Shown: piece after piece, positions 16,100 to 24,593 of the stretch
How the letters are laid out: the number at the start of each line of letters is the position of its first letter
How positions within the stretch are numbered: position 1 is the first letter of the stretch
NCBI GenBank assembly: GCA_905221505.1
Contig: CAJNDL010000006.1
Span: forward strand, 1-63,159
DNA: 63,159 bases
From: a bacterium
GTDB lineage: Bacteria > Bacillota > Bacilli > Lactobacillales > Streptococcaceae
Direction: 5' to 3'
The notes under the pieces: model-generated
What the model was told of the DNA's origin: nothing
Seen by the model: only the letters and a program-made list of their open reading frames with translations
Databases searched by the model: none
Program-made: the position numbers and the translations under genes

Positions 16100-16903
16100 A
16101 TGAGTAGAGTTATATATAGAACTCGTCCATTATCACCTTATGCAAAGTATGAAAAGTATTGGAATGAATACATTCAAGAGGGTGATGAGATTATTAAGTA
16201 CGTTTATAATAAGGTTAAATTTCCGGACCGAGAATTAAGAAATGAAATATACTCCGATGAGAAACAAAGATGGACTATAGGTGATATTGATTTTCCTGAT
16301 TGGTTATATGGATATGTGGTCGACTCTGATTTATCTGACAGTGGTAAAAAAATTGTCAAACAGTGGAGATTAGAGAAGTATATTTCTGATTTAAATAATT
16401 ACAAAGAAAAAGGTTATTTCATTGATGAAGAAAAGAAAATTGTCATAACGGATCGAGAAATATTAATGTTCCGAGAAGACTCAGAAGTACCTTATTGGGA
16501 TAAAATCACTTCCTTAGTAAAAGAAGCTTATAATCGTATTCGTATTACGCCTCAAATGATGGAGTTGGTAAAAAAAGATTTTGAGACTCAAACAGTGGAT
16601 TATGAAATACTTTGTGACATGGCTGAACAAAATAGGAAGAAAAACGAAGAGAAAGAAAAAGAATTTTTAGCCAAGCAGCAGGAATTACAAGAGAAAAAAG
16701 ATTACGAAGTAGCTATTCAATTGTTTTTAAGACTACAAAAAAATTTAGATGATATAAAGCCAAAGTTAAGTGAAGAAGGAAGAAAAGAAATCGATAATCT
16801 TCTTAATTTAATCAATGAATCAGAAATAAGTCGTGCTAGATATGATATGTTACATCAAGCGGGAGTTGAAATAATTTTGAAAGAAAAAAGTAAGAGAGGC
16901 TGA
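16100..16903 (+). CDS. Cassette protein A', uncharacterised (paralogue of the 12067 gene)
   Basis: 267 residues with AAAGGAG before the ATG. The first ~45 residues align with cassette protein A, sharing IYRT, KYE and NEY-Q-GD-I-KY. The C-terminal third (about 170-240) is a lysine- and glutamate-rich coiled coil, stronger than in protein A. The stop is 5 bp before the putative nuclease gene, so these two are co-transcribed. A plausible reading is that A and A' are adaptors or sensors for the ATPase and nuclease. No known domain recognised. Confidence 0.65.
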   Translation: MSRVIYRTRPLSPYAKYEKYWNEYIQEGDEIIKYVYNKVKFPDRELRNEIYSDEKQRWTIGDIDFPDWLYGYVVDSDLSDSGKKIVKQWRLEKYISDLNNYKEKGYFIDEEKKIVITDREILMFREDSEVPYWDKITSLVKEAYNRIRITPQMMELVKKDFETQTVDYEILCDMAEQNRKKNEEKEKEFLAKQQELQEKKDYEVAIQLFLRLQKNLDDIKPKLSEEGRKEIDNLLNLINESEISRARYDMLHQAGVEIILKEKSKRG

Positions 16904-16908
16904 TTTGA

Positions 16909-17811
16909 ATGGATTATGTTGCAAGAATACACTTAAAAAGAAATGAAGACATTAGGCAAGAGTTGATTGACTTCTGTTTAAATAATTCTGAACAGTATCT
17001 TGCACTTGGTTGGAGTCGCTTAAGTAGCGATATTAGGGAAGATGACTTTAATGAATACTATAAACGAATAAAAAAAGAAAGAGGTAGAGCGAATCCGGCA
17101 ATAAATGTTTTTAGAGATGCAAAGATAGATGACTTATTCTGGACACGAGATTTAAGTGGAAATTATTGGATATGTAAAGCGAAATCTTCTGCTAAAGTAG
17201 TATGCGACACCAATTTAGATATTGGTTCAATCATATCTGTTGATGCATTTAATGTTGGAATGCAAGTTCCTGGACAGATTAAATCTTCCTTTAATAGGCC
17301 ACGTGGTAGTACGATTGAAAGGATTTGGGATAAGAGTATAATAGAATACTCAAAATTGTTGTTTAATATATTTTCGAAAAATAATTATTTTGAGATAACT
17401 CCATTTAGAGGAGGACTTCTTAATAATCTGCCTGAATTTGATTTAGAAGAACTCGTTATCTCATATCTTCAAATTAAGGAAAATTATTATGTACTTTCTA
17501 ATTCAATTGCAAAGAAGTCTACAACCATAAAAATTGAATGTGAGATGATCTCAAGAGACATCAATAATCCAAGAAAAGCAGTAGTTCAAGTAAAAGGGAA
17601 GAAGGCAAATGAACTTGATGCTTTAGAATTTAAACAATATGTAGATGATGGCTGTCTAGTTTATTTGTATGGTCCAAAAATAATTAATTTAGATCAAATT
17701 GAAAATGTAATTAAAATAGAGGATAGTGATTTATTAGCTTTCTACGAGGAGAATAAAATGATTCTTCCAGCATCTATTACAAAGTGGGAAGATCTATTTG
17801 TAGGTAAATAG
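16909..17811 (+). CDS. Putative PD-(D/E)XK nuclease with N-terminal PUA/EVE-like domain
   Basis: 300 residues. The N-terminal half (about 1-140) has features like modified-base-binding PUA/EVE domains: LGWSRL near 34, then DDLFWTRDLSGNYWICKA and a VPG motif near 125. The C-terminal half has IECEM (E210, E212), D217 and VVQVKGKK (Q227-V-K229), matching the QxK variant of the PD-(D/E)XK fold found in Mrr-type restriction enzymes. I infer a nuclease, perhaps for modified or foreign DNA. It follows protein A' by 5 bp. Both domain calls are by eye and moderate in strength. Confidence 0.5.
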   Translation: MDYVARIHLKRNEDIRQELIDFCLNNSEQYLALGWSRLSSDIREDDFNEYYKRIKKERGRANPAINVFRDAKIDDLFWTRDLSGNYWICKAKSSAKVVCDTNLDIGSIISVDAFNVGMQVPGQIKSSFNRPRGSTIERIWDKSIIEYSKLLFNIFSKNNYFEITPFRGGLLNNLPEFDLEELVISYLQIKENYYVLSNSIAKKSTTIKIECEMISRDINNPRKAVVQVKGKKANELDALEFKQYVDDGCLVYLYGPKIINLDQIENVIKIEDSDLLAFYEENKMILPASITKWEDLFVGK

Positions 17812-17915
17812 ATACTTTAATATAGGCTCACTAGAAATTTATATATAAAGGATAAGCCCACTGAATATTAAGGCGTTACAGACAAAATAAAATTTTTAAA
17901 AGCTACAGAGAAACA

Positions 17916-17924
17916 TGGTATAAT
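17916..17924 (+). promoter_or_regulatory. Extended -10 promoter of the former Fic operon
   Basis: TGGTATAAT (17916-17924) with AAAGGAGG before the ATG at 17945. The control signals are intact although both genes are broken. Confidence 0.55.
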
Positions 17925-17944
17925 GTAACTAAAGGAGGTAGCAT

Positions 17945-18122
17945 ATGTCCTTAGATATAGATAAAGAAAAGATGACAATCATGGGAGTAGCTTTGTGAAA
18001 ATCGATCCGTTTTTAATAGTGTTTGGTATGCTTTAAGTACAAATATGATTGAAGGATGGCGACCTACGGTTAGCGATGTTGAAACATTGAGAGATGAAGC
18101 TCTTGCTCTGGGGATGGCTTAA
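17945..18122 (+). pseudogene. Fic antitoxin gene, frameshifted
   Basis: The ATG has a strong ribosome site but the frame stops after 17 codons. In another frame, from about 17990 to the TAA at 18120-18122, the sequence reads ENRSVFNSVWYALSTNMIEG and on to LRDEALALGMA, the C-terminus of a small antitoxin of Fic toxins in streptococci (from memory). A length change near 17985 explains the break. Confidence 0.6.
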
Positions 18123-18337
18123 TGAAGCGTAAATGTTATGATTCTTATGACTATATTAATCCAGATAATTTATATACCTATCCGGGTTCTTCAGTTCTAA
18201 GAAATAAGCAGGAAGAACGAGATGAGAAAAAAGCACGTGAGCTTGAATATCGTATGATTGCTAGTAAGAGTTTGAAATTATTTATCAACCCTATCTTAGT
18301 TAATAGTTTAAAAGTAGTTTGTTTCACAACTACATAA
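18122..18337 (+). pseudogene. Fic toxin gene, N-terminal fragment only
   Basis: 71 codons overlapping the antitoxin stop (TAATG). The sequence starts MKRKCYDSYDYINPDNLYTY and continues through a Lys/Glu-rich helix, as in the N-terminus of streptococcal Fic proteins, but ends before any Fic motif (HPFxxGNGR). About two thirds of the gene is gone. The following 18338-18466 holds nothing I recognise. Confidence 0.6.
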
Positions 18338-18466
18338 GCTTAGAAAGGTTGAATAGGGATAACTCTTTAATAAACTCTTGATTTGTTAAAAGATATTTTG
18401 TCCACTACATTTTTTAAATTGAGTATTATTTGTCATAGATAGAACATTGCATTCAGAATAACGAAA

Positions 18467-18496
18467 AACGCATTAAAAATGGTGCGTTCTGTTTTT
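18467..18496 (+). terminator. Terminator before the GH31 gene
   Basis: AACGCA (18467-18472) and TGCGTT (18483-18488) form a short stem followed by a T run. It isolates the island from the GH31 gene. Confidence 0.5.
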
Positions 18497-18523
18497 ATGC
18501 TACAATAAAAGGAGGGAAGCAAA

Positions 18524-20737
18524 TTGAAAATTTTTAAGGGAGAGTTTTATCGAATCTCTGTATTAACAGACAAGTTAGTAAGGTTAGAATACTCTAAAAC
18601 TGGAAGTTTTGAGGATAGAACGACACAACTTATTTATAATAGAGATTTTGGCCAAGTTTTGTTAGATTATATCGAGACATCAAACGTACTAGATATTATG
18701 ACGGACTATTTTCATTTGCACTTTAATAAAGGAGAATTTAACGCCGAAAATTTATTTATAGAATTAAAAGGAAATTTTGCCGTATATGGTAGTCGCTGGT
18801 ATTTTGGTGAATCTATTGAAACGTTAAAAGGAACAGCTCGGACTCTGGATAAGGCAGATGGCGCAATCCCGTTAGAAGATGGGATTATTAGTCGAAATGG
18901 TATTGCCTTACTGGATGATTCTCAAGGATTTATTTGGGATGAACAGTCTGGTTATATGGAGAGAGAAAATCAAATTGACCTCTATTTCTTTGCCTATGGG
19001 CATGATTATAGAGGAGCAATCAGAGACTTTTACCATTTGACTGGCTCAACACCCTTGTTGCCAAGATATGCTTTAGGCAATTGGTGGAGTAGATATTGGC
19101 TTTATACGTCGGATGAATACTTGGATTTAATAGACAGATTTGAAACAGAGAAAATTCCATTGTCTATCGGTGTGTTAGATATGGATTGGCATATAACTGA
19201 CATTCCAGCTCGTTTTGGAAGTGGTTGGACAGGCTATAGTTGGAATAGAAACTTAATACCTAATCCAGAACAGTTATTGCAACAACTTCATGATAGAAAG
19301 TTAAAACTCTCCTTAAATGTCCATCCTGCTGATGGTATACGGGCTTATGAAGAAGCTTATCCTCAAGTCGCAAAACGATTGGGGTTAAATGTAGAACTAG
19401 AAGAACCTGCTATTTTTGATTTTTTTAATCCCTCTTTTAGGGAAGCCTACTTTAAAGATGTTCATTATAAGCTAGAAAAGCAAGGAGTAGATTTTTGGTG
19501 GATTGACTGGCAACAAGGGACACAAGGCATGTTGGATCCACTATGGCTTTTAAACCATTATCATTATCAGGATAGTTGTAAAAATGCAGAAGGTGGCTTA
19601 ATTTTATCAAGATATGCAGGTCCTGGTAGTCACCGCTACCCTGTTGGTTTTTCAGGGGACACTATTATTAGTTGGGATTCGTTAAGATTTCAACCTTATT
19701 TTACAGCGACAGCATCAAATATCGGTTATAGTTGGTGGAGTCATGATATCGGTGGGCATATGTTGGGGGATTATGACGAAGAGCTACAAACTAGATGGCT
19801 ACAGTTTGGGGTTTTTAGTCCGATTACTCGATTACATAGTTCTAGAAGTCCCTTCAATAGTAAAGAACCTTGGTTTTTTTCAGAAACAACATCTAAGATT
19901 ATGAAGAATTACCTTCGTTTGAGACATAAGATGATTCCATATCTATACACCATGAATGTAAAGACACATGAGGAAGGCGCCCCATTAATCAGCCCAATGT
20001 ATTATTTCTACCCAGAGAATGATGAGAGCTATAATGTTCCAAATCAATACTTTTTTGGAACAGAATTGATGGTAGCTCCCATTGTAGAAAAGATGGATTT
20101 GGCATTCCAATCTGCAAAAGTAGATGTATGGTTCCCTGAAGGTGAATGGTATGACTTCTTTTCAGAGAAAAAGTACACAGGTGGTATGAACTTAAGTGTT
20201 TATAGAGACATTTCGACTATTCCTGTGTTTGCAAAAAGTGGTGCAATCATTCCTTTGGTTGGTTCTGAGATAGATATGGGTGTTGATTTACCTGAAGTTG
20301 TAGATTGGTATGTATTCCCAGGAAAACAACATTCTTTTGAAATGATTGAAGATCAAAATGGTCAAAGATATAAAACAAGATTATCAATCGACTGGAAAAT
20401 GGGAATAGTAGAGTTAGCATTACAAGGAGATTCTAGTATCGTTCCAAGCAATAGAATTCATAGAATTCATTTTAAAGGAACGAATGTGTCTATCATTGAG
20501 TTTCCAAATAAGAATACTACAGCTAGATTTGAATGTAAAGATAATAAAACGCCATCTCTAAATGATGAAGTTTTTAGACTACTAAAGACGGCTTCTCTTC
20601 CATATGAATTAAAAGATCGATTGTTAAATCAATTCATCAATGCTAAAAATTCTCATGACTTAATGAATATCTTGCATCATCAGGATAAGGAATTGAGAGG
20701 ACGTTTGTTGGAAATGATATTTACTAGCGAAAACTAA
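18524..20737 (+). CDS. Glycoside hydrolase family 31 (alpha-glucosidase/alpha-xylosidase type)
   Basis: 737 residues from a TTG start with GGAGGG 7 nt upstream. The GH31 nucleophile is D328 in WWIDWQQG and the acid/base is D379 in FSGDTIISWD; IGVLDMDWH around 215 and WWSHDIGGH also fit the family barrel. No signal peptide, so it acts on imported or cytoplasmic oligosaccharides. It matches the pneumococcal GH31 gene (SP_0312, from memory) that lies just before glutathione peroxidase. Substrate cannot be set from sequence. Confidence 0.85.
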   Translation: MKIFKGEFYRISVLTDKLVRLEYSKTGSFEDRTTQLIYNRDFGQVLLDYIETSNVLDIMTDYFHLHFNKGEFNAENLFIELKGNFAVYGSRWYFGESIETLKGTARTLDKADGAIPLEDGIISRNGIALLDDSQGFIWDEQSGYMERENQIDLYFFAYGHDYRGAIRDFYHLTGSTPLLPRYALGNWWSRYWLYTSDEYLDLIDRFETEKIPLSIGVLDMDWHITDIPARFGSGWTGYSWNRNLIPNPEQLLQQLHDRKLKLSLNVHPADGIRAYEEAYPQVAKRLGLNVELEEPAIFDFFNPSFREAYFKDVHYKLEKQGVDFWWIDWQQGTQGMLDPLWLLNHYHYQDSCKNAEGGLILSRYAGPGSHRYPVGFSGDTIISWDSLRFQPYFTATASNIGYSWWSHDIGGHMLGDYDEELQTRWLQFGVFSPITRLHSSRSPFNSKEPWFFSETTSKIMKNYLRLRHKMIPYLYTMNVKTHEEGAPLISPMYYFYPENDESYNVPNQYFFGTELMVAPIVEKMDLAFQSAKVDVWFPEGEWYDFFSEKKYTGGMNLSVYRDISTIPVFAKSGAIIPLVGSEIDMGVDLPEVVDWYVFPGKQHSFEMIEDQNGQRYKTRLSIDWKMGIVELALQGDSSIVPSNRIHRIHFKGTNVSIIEFPNKNTTARFECKDNKTPSLNDEVFRLLKTASLPYELKDRLLNQFINAKNSHDLMNILHHQDKELRGRLLEMIFTSEN

Positions 20738-20791
20738 TTGAGAAATTTCGTACACAATTTCTATTATTTAATGTGTAACAGTTTTACATCT

Positions 20792-20846
20792 CTATGCTTA
20801 TTGGCTTGTATTTTAGTAATTACAAGTTTGGCATAGGGATTTTTTG
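20792..20846 (+). terminator. Terminator of the GH31 gene
   Basis: Nested stems CTATGC/GCATAG and CTTGTA/TACAAG (20805-20810 with 20821-20826) end in TTTTTT. Confidence 0.65.
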
Positions 20847-20940
20847 TTTATTGAAGAGGAGAGAATAAGATAAGTATGTTTCAAGATTTGAAACATTTTT
20901 AAACTAAACAAGAGCAAATTTTTAAAGGTAATTTTTCAAA

Positions 20941-20975
20941 CTAACTTCCACTTGCCTGACCAAAGTGGAAGTTAG
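20941..20975. repeat. Perfect 13-bp hairpin upstream of dtpT
   Basis: CTAACTTCCACTT (20941-20953) and its complement (20963-20975) enclose 9 nt. No T run follows at once. The 20847-21162 stretch holds only this hairpin, a BOX element and AT-rich DNA. Confidence 0.6.
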
Positions 20976-21003
20976 TCGGAAAGGGATTTTTATGGTGGAA
21001 TTA

Positions 21004-21112
21004 ATACTCTTCGAAAATCAAATTCAAACCACGTCAGCGTCGCCTTACCGTACTCAAGTACAGCTTGCGGCTAGCTTCCTAGTTTGCTTTTTGATTTTCA
21101 TTGAGTATAAGT
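21004..21112. repeat. BOX element
   Basis: The sequence opens with ACTCTTCGAAAATCAAATTC and closes with GATTTTCATTGAGTATAA, with ACGTCAGCGTCGCCTTACCG and GCGGCTAGCTTCCTAGTTTG inside. These are the pneumococcal BOX modules in reverse orientation. An apparent 70-codon frame over it is not a gene. Confidence 0.8.
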
Positions 21113-21162
21113 ATGAGACATTTGATCTTTTCAGAAAATTTTCTAAAAGAAACAGAATTTGT

Positions 21163-21191
21163 TTGACATTTGTTTGAAAATTCTGTAAAAT
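21163..21191 (+). promoter_or_regulatory. Promoter of dtpT
   Basis: TTGACA (21163-21168), 17 bp, TAAAAT (21186-21191). Transcription would start about 24 bp before the ATG at 21222, which has AAGGAG upstream. Confidence 0.75.
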
Positions 21192-21221
21192 GAATTATTA
21201 TATCGTTTAAGGAGAATATAT

Positions 21222-22694
21222 ATGGAAAAACAGAAAACATTTTTTGGACATCCTATTGGCTTGTCCACCCTCTTCTTTACAGAGATGTGGGAACGCTTTT
21301 CTTACTATGGGATGCGAGCTATCCTACTTTACTATATGTACTATAGTGTGCAAGATGGTGGGTTGGGGATGGATAAGACCACAGCTGCATCGATTATGGC
21401 GATTTATGGCTCGCTGGTATTTTTATCCTCGGTTGTCGGTGGTTTTGTCAGTGACCGGATTTTAGGAAGCCGTAAGACCGTCTTTTACGGTGGGATTCTG
21501 ATTATGCTAGGGCATATTGCTTTGGCAACACCTTTTGGACAAGTGGCTCTCTATCTTTCTATTGCCTTGATTATCTTTGGTACTGGATTTTTAAAACCCA
21601 ATATCTCAGATATGGTTGGGGGAATTTATGAGAAAGAGGATGATAGACGGGATGCAGGATTTAGTATCTTTGTCTTTGGTATTAACTTAGGTGCCTTCGT
21701 TGCCCCTTATCTAGTGGGGTATCTAGGTCAGGAAGTCAATTTCCATCTAGGTTTCTCATTAGCTGCCATTGGGATGTTCTTTGGTCTGGTGAAATATGTT
21801 TTAGATGGGAAGAAATACCTGCCTGAATCAAGTCTTTACCCCACTGATCCACTTTCACAGAAGGAGCAGCAGACCTTGATTAAGCGCTTGCTGATTACAC
21901 TTGTCATGGTTATTCTGGTGGTTATAGGTTTAGTCTTTACTCACCAATTTAACGTGGATATGATTGTTAATATCTTTACAGTGATTGCGGTAATCATTCC
22001 AATCTACTATTTCTTCAAAATTTTATCTAGTCAGAAAATAACTGCTACTGAGAGATCCCGAGTATTTGCCTACATTCCTCTATTTATCGCTGGAGTACTT
22101 TTCTGGTCTATTGAGGAGCAGGGTTCTGTTGTTCTTGCTCTATTTGCGGATGATCAGACTCGACTTTACTTTAATGCATTTGGAAATCAAATTCATTTCC
22201 CATCTAGCTTTTTCCAAAGTATCAATCCACTTTTCATTATGATTTATGTGCCAATTTTTGCGTGGTTGTGGGGGAAAATGGGTAAAAATCAACCGTCCTC
22301 TTCTAAGAAATTTGCTTACGGTTTATTTGCGGCAGGCCTATCCTTCTTGTGGATGATGTTACCGGGGATGCTTTTTGGAACAGATGTTAAGGTCAGTCCT
22401 TTCTGGTTGATTATGAGTTGGGCTATTGTGATTGTGGGGGAAATGTTGATTTCGCCTATTGGTCTATCAGTCACTACTAAGCTAGCACCAAAATCCTTCC
22501 AAGCACAAATGATGTCTATCTGGTTCTTGAGTAATGCTGCTGCCCAAGCTATCAATGCTCAAATTGTAAAATTTTATACAAGCGAAACTGAAGTCGCTTA
22601 CTATGGAATTGTTGGAGGAATTACGATTGTATTTAGTATTATCTTACTCTTCTACGTTCCACGTATTGAAAAACTAATGTCTGGTATCAAATAG
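21222..22694 (+). CDS. dtpT: Proton-dependent di-/tripeptide transporter (POT family, DtpT)
   Basis: 490 residues with about 14 hydrophobic segments. The family signature is present near the N-terminus: TEMWERFSYYGMRA (ExxERFxYY motif), then GFVSDRILGSRK and GTGFLKPNISDMVG. It imports di- and tripeptides with protons across the cytoplasmic membrane. It has its own promoter and terminator and stands alone. In pneumococcal maps that I recall this position lacks such a gene. Confidence 0.9.
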   Translation: MEKQKTFFGHPIGLSTLFFTEMWERFSYYGMRAILLYYMYYSVQDGGLGMDKTTAASIMAIYGSLVFLSSVVGGFVSDRILGSRKTVFYGGILIMLGHIALATPFGQVALYLSIALIIFGTGFLKPNISDMVGGIYEKEDDRRDAGFSIFVFGINLGAFVAPYLVGYLGQEVNFHLGFSLAAIGMFFGLVKYVLDGKKYLPESSLYPTDPLSQKEQQTLIKRLLITLVMVILVVIGLVFTHQFNVDMIVNIFTVIAVIIPIYYFFKILSSQKITATERSRVFAYIPLFIAGVLFWSIEEQGSVVLALFADDQTRLYFNAFGNQIHFPSSFFQSINPLFIMIYVPIFAWLWGKMGKNQPSSSKKFAYGLFAAGLSFLWMMLPGMLFGTDVKVSPFWLIMSWAIVIVGEMLISPIGLSVTTKLAPKSFQAQMMSIWFLSNAAAQAINAQIVKFYTSETEVAYYGIVGGITIVFSIILLFYVPRIEKLMSGIK

Positions 22695-22748
22695 AGAAAA
22701 GCTGGAATTTCTGTAGGGATTTTAAAAGTTAGAGCAATTATTTATTAA

Positions 22749-22789
22749 AAGGATTTAGTTCTGTATTGTACAGGGCTAAGTCTTTTTAG
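22749..22789 (+). terminator. Terminator of dtpT
   Basis: AAAGGATTTAG and CTAAGTCTTTTT pair around an inner CTGT/ACAG stem and end in a T run. Confidence 0.6.
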
Positions 22790-22870
22790 TTTGATGAAAA
22801 TTCACGATGTTTCTGATATTCCTAGTAGACATTTGTCCACTTTTTCTATTTAAATCAAAGCCAATCAAAA

Positions 22871-22917
22871 AATCTCACTATTCATTAGGCTAAAGGAAAC
22901 CTAATTATAGTGAGATT
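22871..22917 (-). terminator. Terminator of the glutathione peroxidase operon
   Basis: AATCTCACTAT (22871-22881) pairs with ATAGTGAGATT (22907-22917), with an inner ATTAGG/CCTAAT stem; on the minus strand it ends in TTTTTTGATTGG. It lies 7 bp past the stop codon. Confidence 0.7.
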
Positions 22918-22923
22918 GTGAAA

Positions 22924-23400
22924 TTATAGTAGGTTTTGTATGGCTTCTTCAATCTGTTTAGGCTCTGTTTTGGAAGAGAAGCGCTCAAAGACCTGCCCAT
23001 CTCGACTGATGAGAAACTTAGCGAAATTCCATTCGATTCGTTTTCCTAGTGGGCCTGATTTCTGGTCTTTCAACCAAATATAGAGAGGGTCTGCTTCCTT
23101 ACCATTGACTTTGACCTTGGCAAAGCGAGGAAAAGTAGTTTGATAGTGTAGGCTACAGAAACTATTGATTTCCTCTGCGCTGCCGGGTGCTTGTCCCATA
23201 AACTGATTGCAAGGGAAGTCTAAGATTTCAAAACCTTGTTTTTGATAGCGGTTATAGAGTTCTTGGAGTCCTTGGTACTGGGGCGTTAAACCACATCCAG
23301 TAGCAGTATTGACAATCAAGAGAACCTTACCACGATAGGCATCTAATGGGGTTTCTTGATTGTCTTGGTTTAAGACTAAAAAATCGTAGATTGAGGTCAT
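22924..23400 (-). CDS. gpo: Glutathione peroxidase family thiol peroxidase
   Basis: 158 residues, the usual length. The peroxidatic cysteine is in NTATGCGLTPQYQGL (about residue 36); the family motifs LDFPCNQFMGQAPG and EWNFAKFLI (Trp-Asn of the catalytic tetrad) are present. A second cysteine in FPCNQF suggests thioredoxin-dependent turnover, as in other bacterial homologues. It removes hydrogen and organic peroxides in the cytoplasm. Its start overlaps the stop of the preceding DUF3278 gene by 4 bp, placing it last in a six-gene operon. Confidence 0.9.
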   Translation of the reverse strand: MTSIYDFLVLNQDNQETPLDAYRGKVLLIVNTATGCGLTPQYQGLQELYNRYQKQGFEILDFPCNQFMGQAPGSAEEINSFCSLHYQTTFPRFAKVKVNGKEADPLYIWLKDQKSGPLGKRIEWNFAKFLISRDGQVFERFSSKTEPKQIEEAIQNLL

Positions 23401-23975
23401 TGTTTGCTTTTCTCTTTCTGCTTGGTATTTTTAGGAGTTTTTTCCTCCTGTAGGGATAGAAATCCGTAGGTCAGGGTTCCAAAAATGCTACCGATAATCA
23501 GGCCATACATCAGTAAAGGAACACTTTTATCGAATTGCATGAGGAGCTTCACAAAATCTGGAAGTGACATCTGCTGAACGAAGACTTTATGAAAGATGAG
23601 TAGGGTAAAGAGGCCAATCTGAAGGCCAATAAACACAATCCAGCTTCGGAATTTGATTTGGCTCTTGCTGTAGGTTTTAAGAATGATTTCTGACTTATCA
23701 TCTTTTTCCAGATGGAGTTCTTTGACGATTCTTTGGGTTTTTAAGGTAATGAAATATATAAGGCCAAAGAATATGTAGGGCATGGCATAGCGAACCACCT
23801 CTATGAAGCGTCCAAATAACAGATAAAACAAGAAGAGGAAGAAGGAAGAATAAACGATTTGGACCATGGAACGGGCACAAGCTTTGTAGATAATCTCTTG
23901 CCGGCATTCATCAAAAGGGCCTTGGATGTGAAAGAGATTTCGGAGTAGGCGAGTGGTTAAGTCTTCTTTTTTCAT
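23397..23975 (-). CDS. DUF3278 family membrane protein
   Basis: 192 residues with four hydrophobic segments (about 38-55, 65-80, 110-128, 150-172). The N-terminus (LTTRLLRNLFHIQGPFDECR) matches the opening of the protein at 24594 (EKLIKRIYGISGPLDEHKR), marking them as one family. Function unknown; such genes commonly travel with a small XRE regulator, as here. The 4-bp overlap with the peroxidase gene implies coupled translation. Confidence 0.7.
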   Translation of the reverse strand: MKKEDLTTRLLRNLFHIQGPFDECRQEIIYKACARSMVQIVYSSFFLFLFYLLFGRFIEVVRYAMPYIFFGLIYFITLKTQRIVKELHLEKDDKSEIILKTYSKSQIKFRSWIVFIGLQIGLFTLLIFHKVFVQQMSLPDFVKLLMQFDKSVPLLMYGLIIGSIFGTLTYGFLSLQEEKTPKNTKQKEKSKQ

Positions 23976-24001
23976 GTTAGTAACCTCCTAAAAGAGCGGT
24001 T

Positions 24002-24328
24002 TTACTGATTTTCTTTTACGAATTGATAGAGATAATAAAGATAAGTGATAGAAGAAAGGCTAGCGATAGTGAGCAGTAAATAATACTTCCAATCGCTTGA
24101 AATGAGCATCAGTTGTGAAAAAGATAGAATCATAAAGCATAGTGCTAAGTTGAGTATGCGTGTTTTTGGGGAGTCAATCTTTAGATAGGTCAGTCCTTTG
24201 TTAAGTGCTGGAATAAAGACTAGCACGAGGAATATCTCTCTGATTGGCAAGTTCCCTGAAATGATGATGAAGATGAGCAGAGAACTGAACAAAATATGAT
24301 AGGTAAGTAAAGTTACTAGTGATTTCAT
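24002..24328 (-). CDS. Small four-helix membrane protein
   Basis: 108 residues, almost entirely hydrophobic, with about four membrane segments and few charges. GGAGGTCCCT stands before the ATG at 24328. It lies between DUF3278 family genes in the same operon. No motif identified; a membrane partner of those proteins is the simplest guess. Confidence 0.6.
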   Translation of the reverse strand: MKSLVTLLTYHILFSSLLIFIIISGNLPIREIFLVLVFIPALNKGLTYLKIDSPKTRILNLALCFMILSFSQLMLISSDWKYYLLLTIASLSSITYLYYLYQFVKENQ

Positions 24329-24337
24329 AGGGACCTC

Positions 24338-24583
24338 CTAATCATCCTGATCTTCCTTTGCTTTTGCAATACGAAGTGAGTCGACAATATGCATCATCAC
24401 TCCGAAAAAGAAAGCTCCCAGTATAGTTTTAAAAATATGTTTTGTATTTAGAAGAGAACTGATAAAATTTGAATTTTCACTTGTTAGGGTATCAATGAGT
24501 GGAATTATAAAAAATATCACTGTTCCATAAATCGAACCTGCTTTCAGACCAGGATAACGTAACTGCTTCTTTTCTTTTTTCAT
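24338..24583 (-). CDS. Truncated DUF3278 paralogue (C-terminal half only)
   Basis: 81 residues from the ATG at 24583, with AGGAG 9 nt upstream. After a short lysine-rich start it aligns with the second half of the 24594 protein: QLRYPGLKAGSIYG versus QLHYPGLKAGIVFG, and both end RIAKAKEDQD. It therefore arose by a tandem partial duplication that dropped the first two membrane segments but gained a start and ribosome site. Probably still translated; function unknown. Confidence 0.6.
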   Translation of the reverse strand: MKKEKKQLRYPGLKAGSIYGTVIFFIIPLIDTLTSENSNFISSLLNTKHIFKTILGAFFFGVMMHIVDSLRIAKAKEDQDD

Positions 24584-24593
24584 GAGTTGGCTC

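Noticed and set aside
18524..20737. GH31 gene as part of the defence cassette
   Set aside because: It is separated by a terminator and matches a core glycosidase at the same place in pneumococcus.
20965..21177. Forward 70-codon frame upstream of dtpT
   Set aside because: It lies over a BOX repeat and has no ribosome site; BOX elements commonly give such frames.
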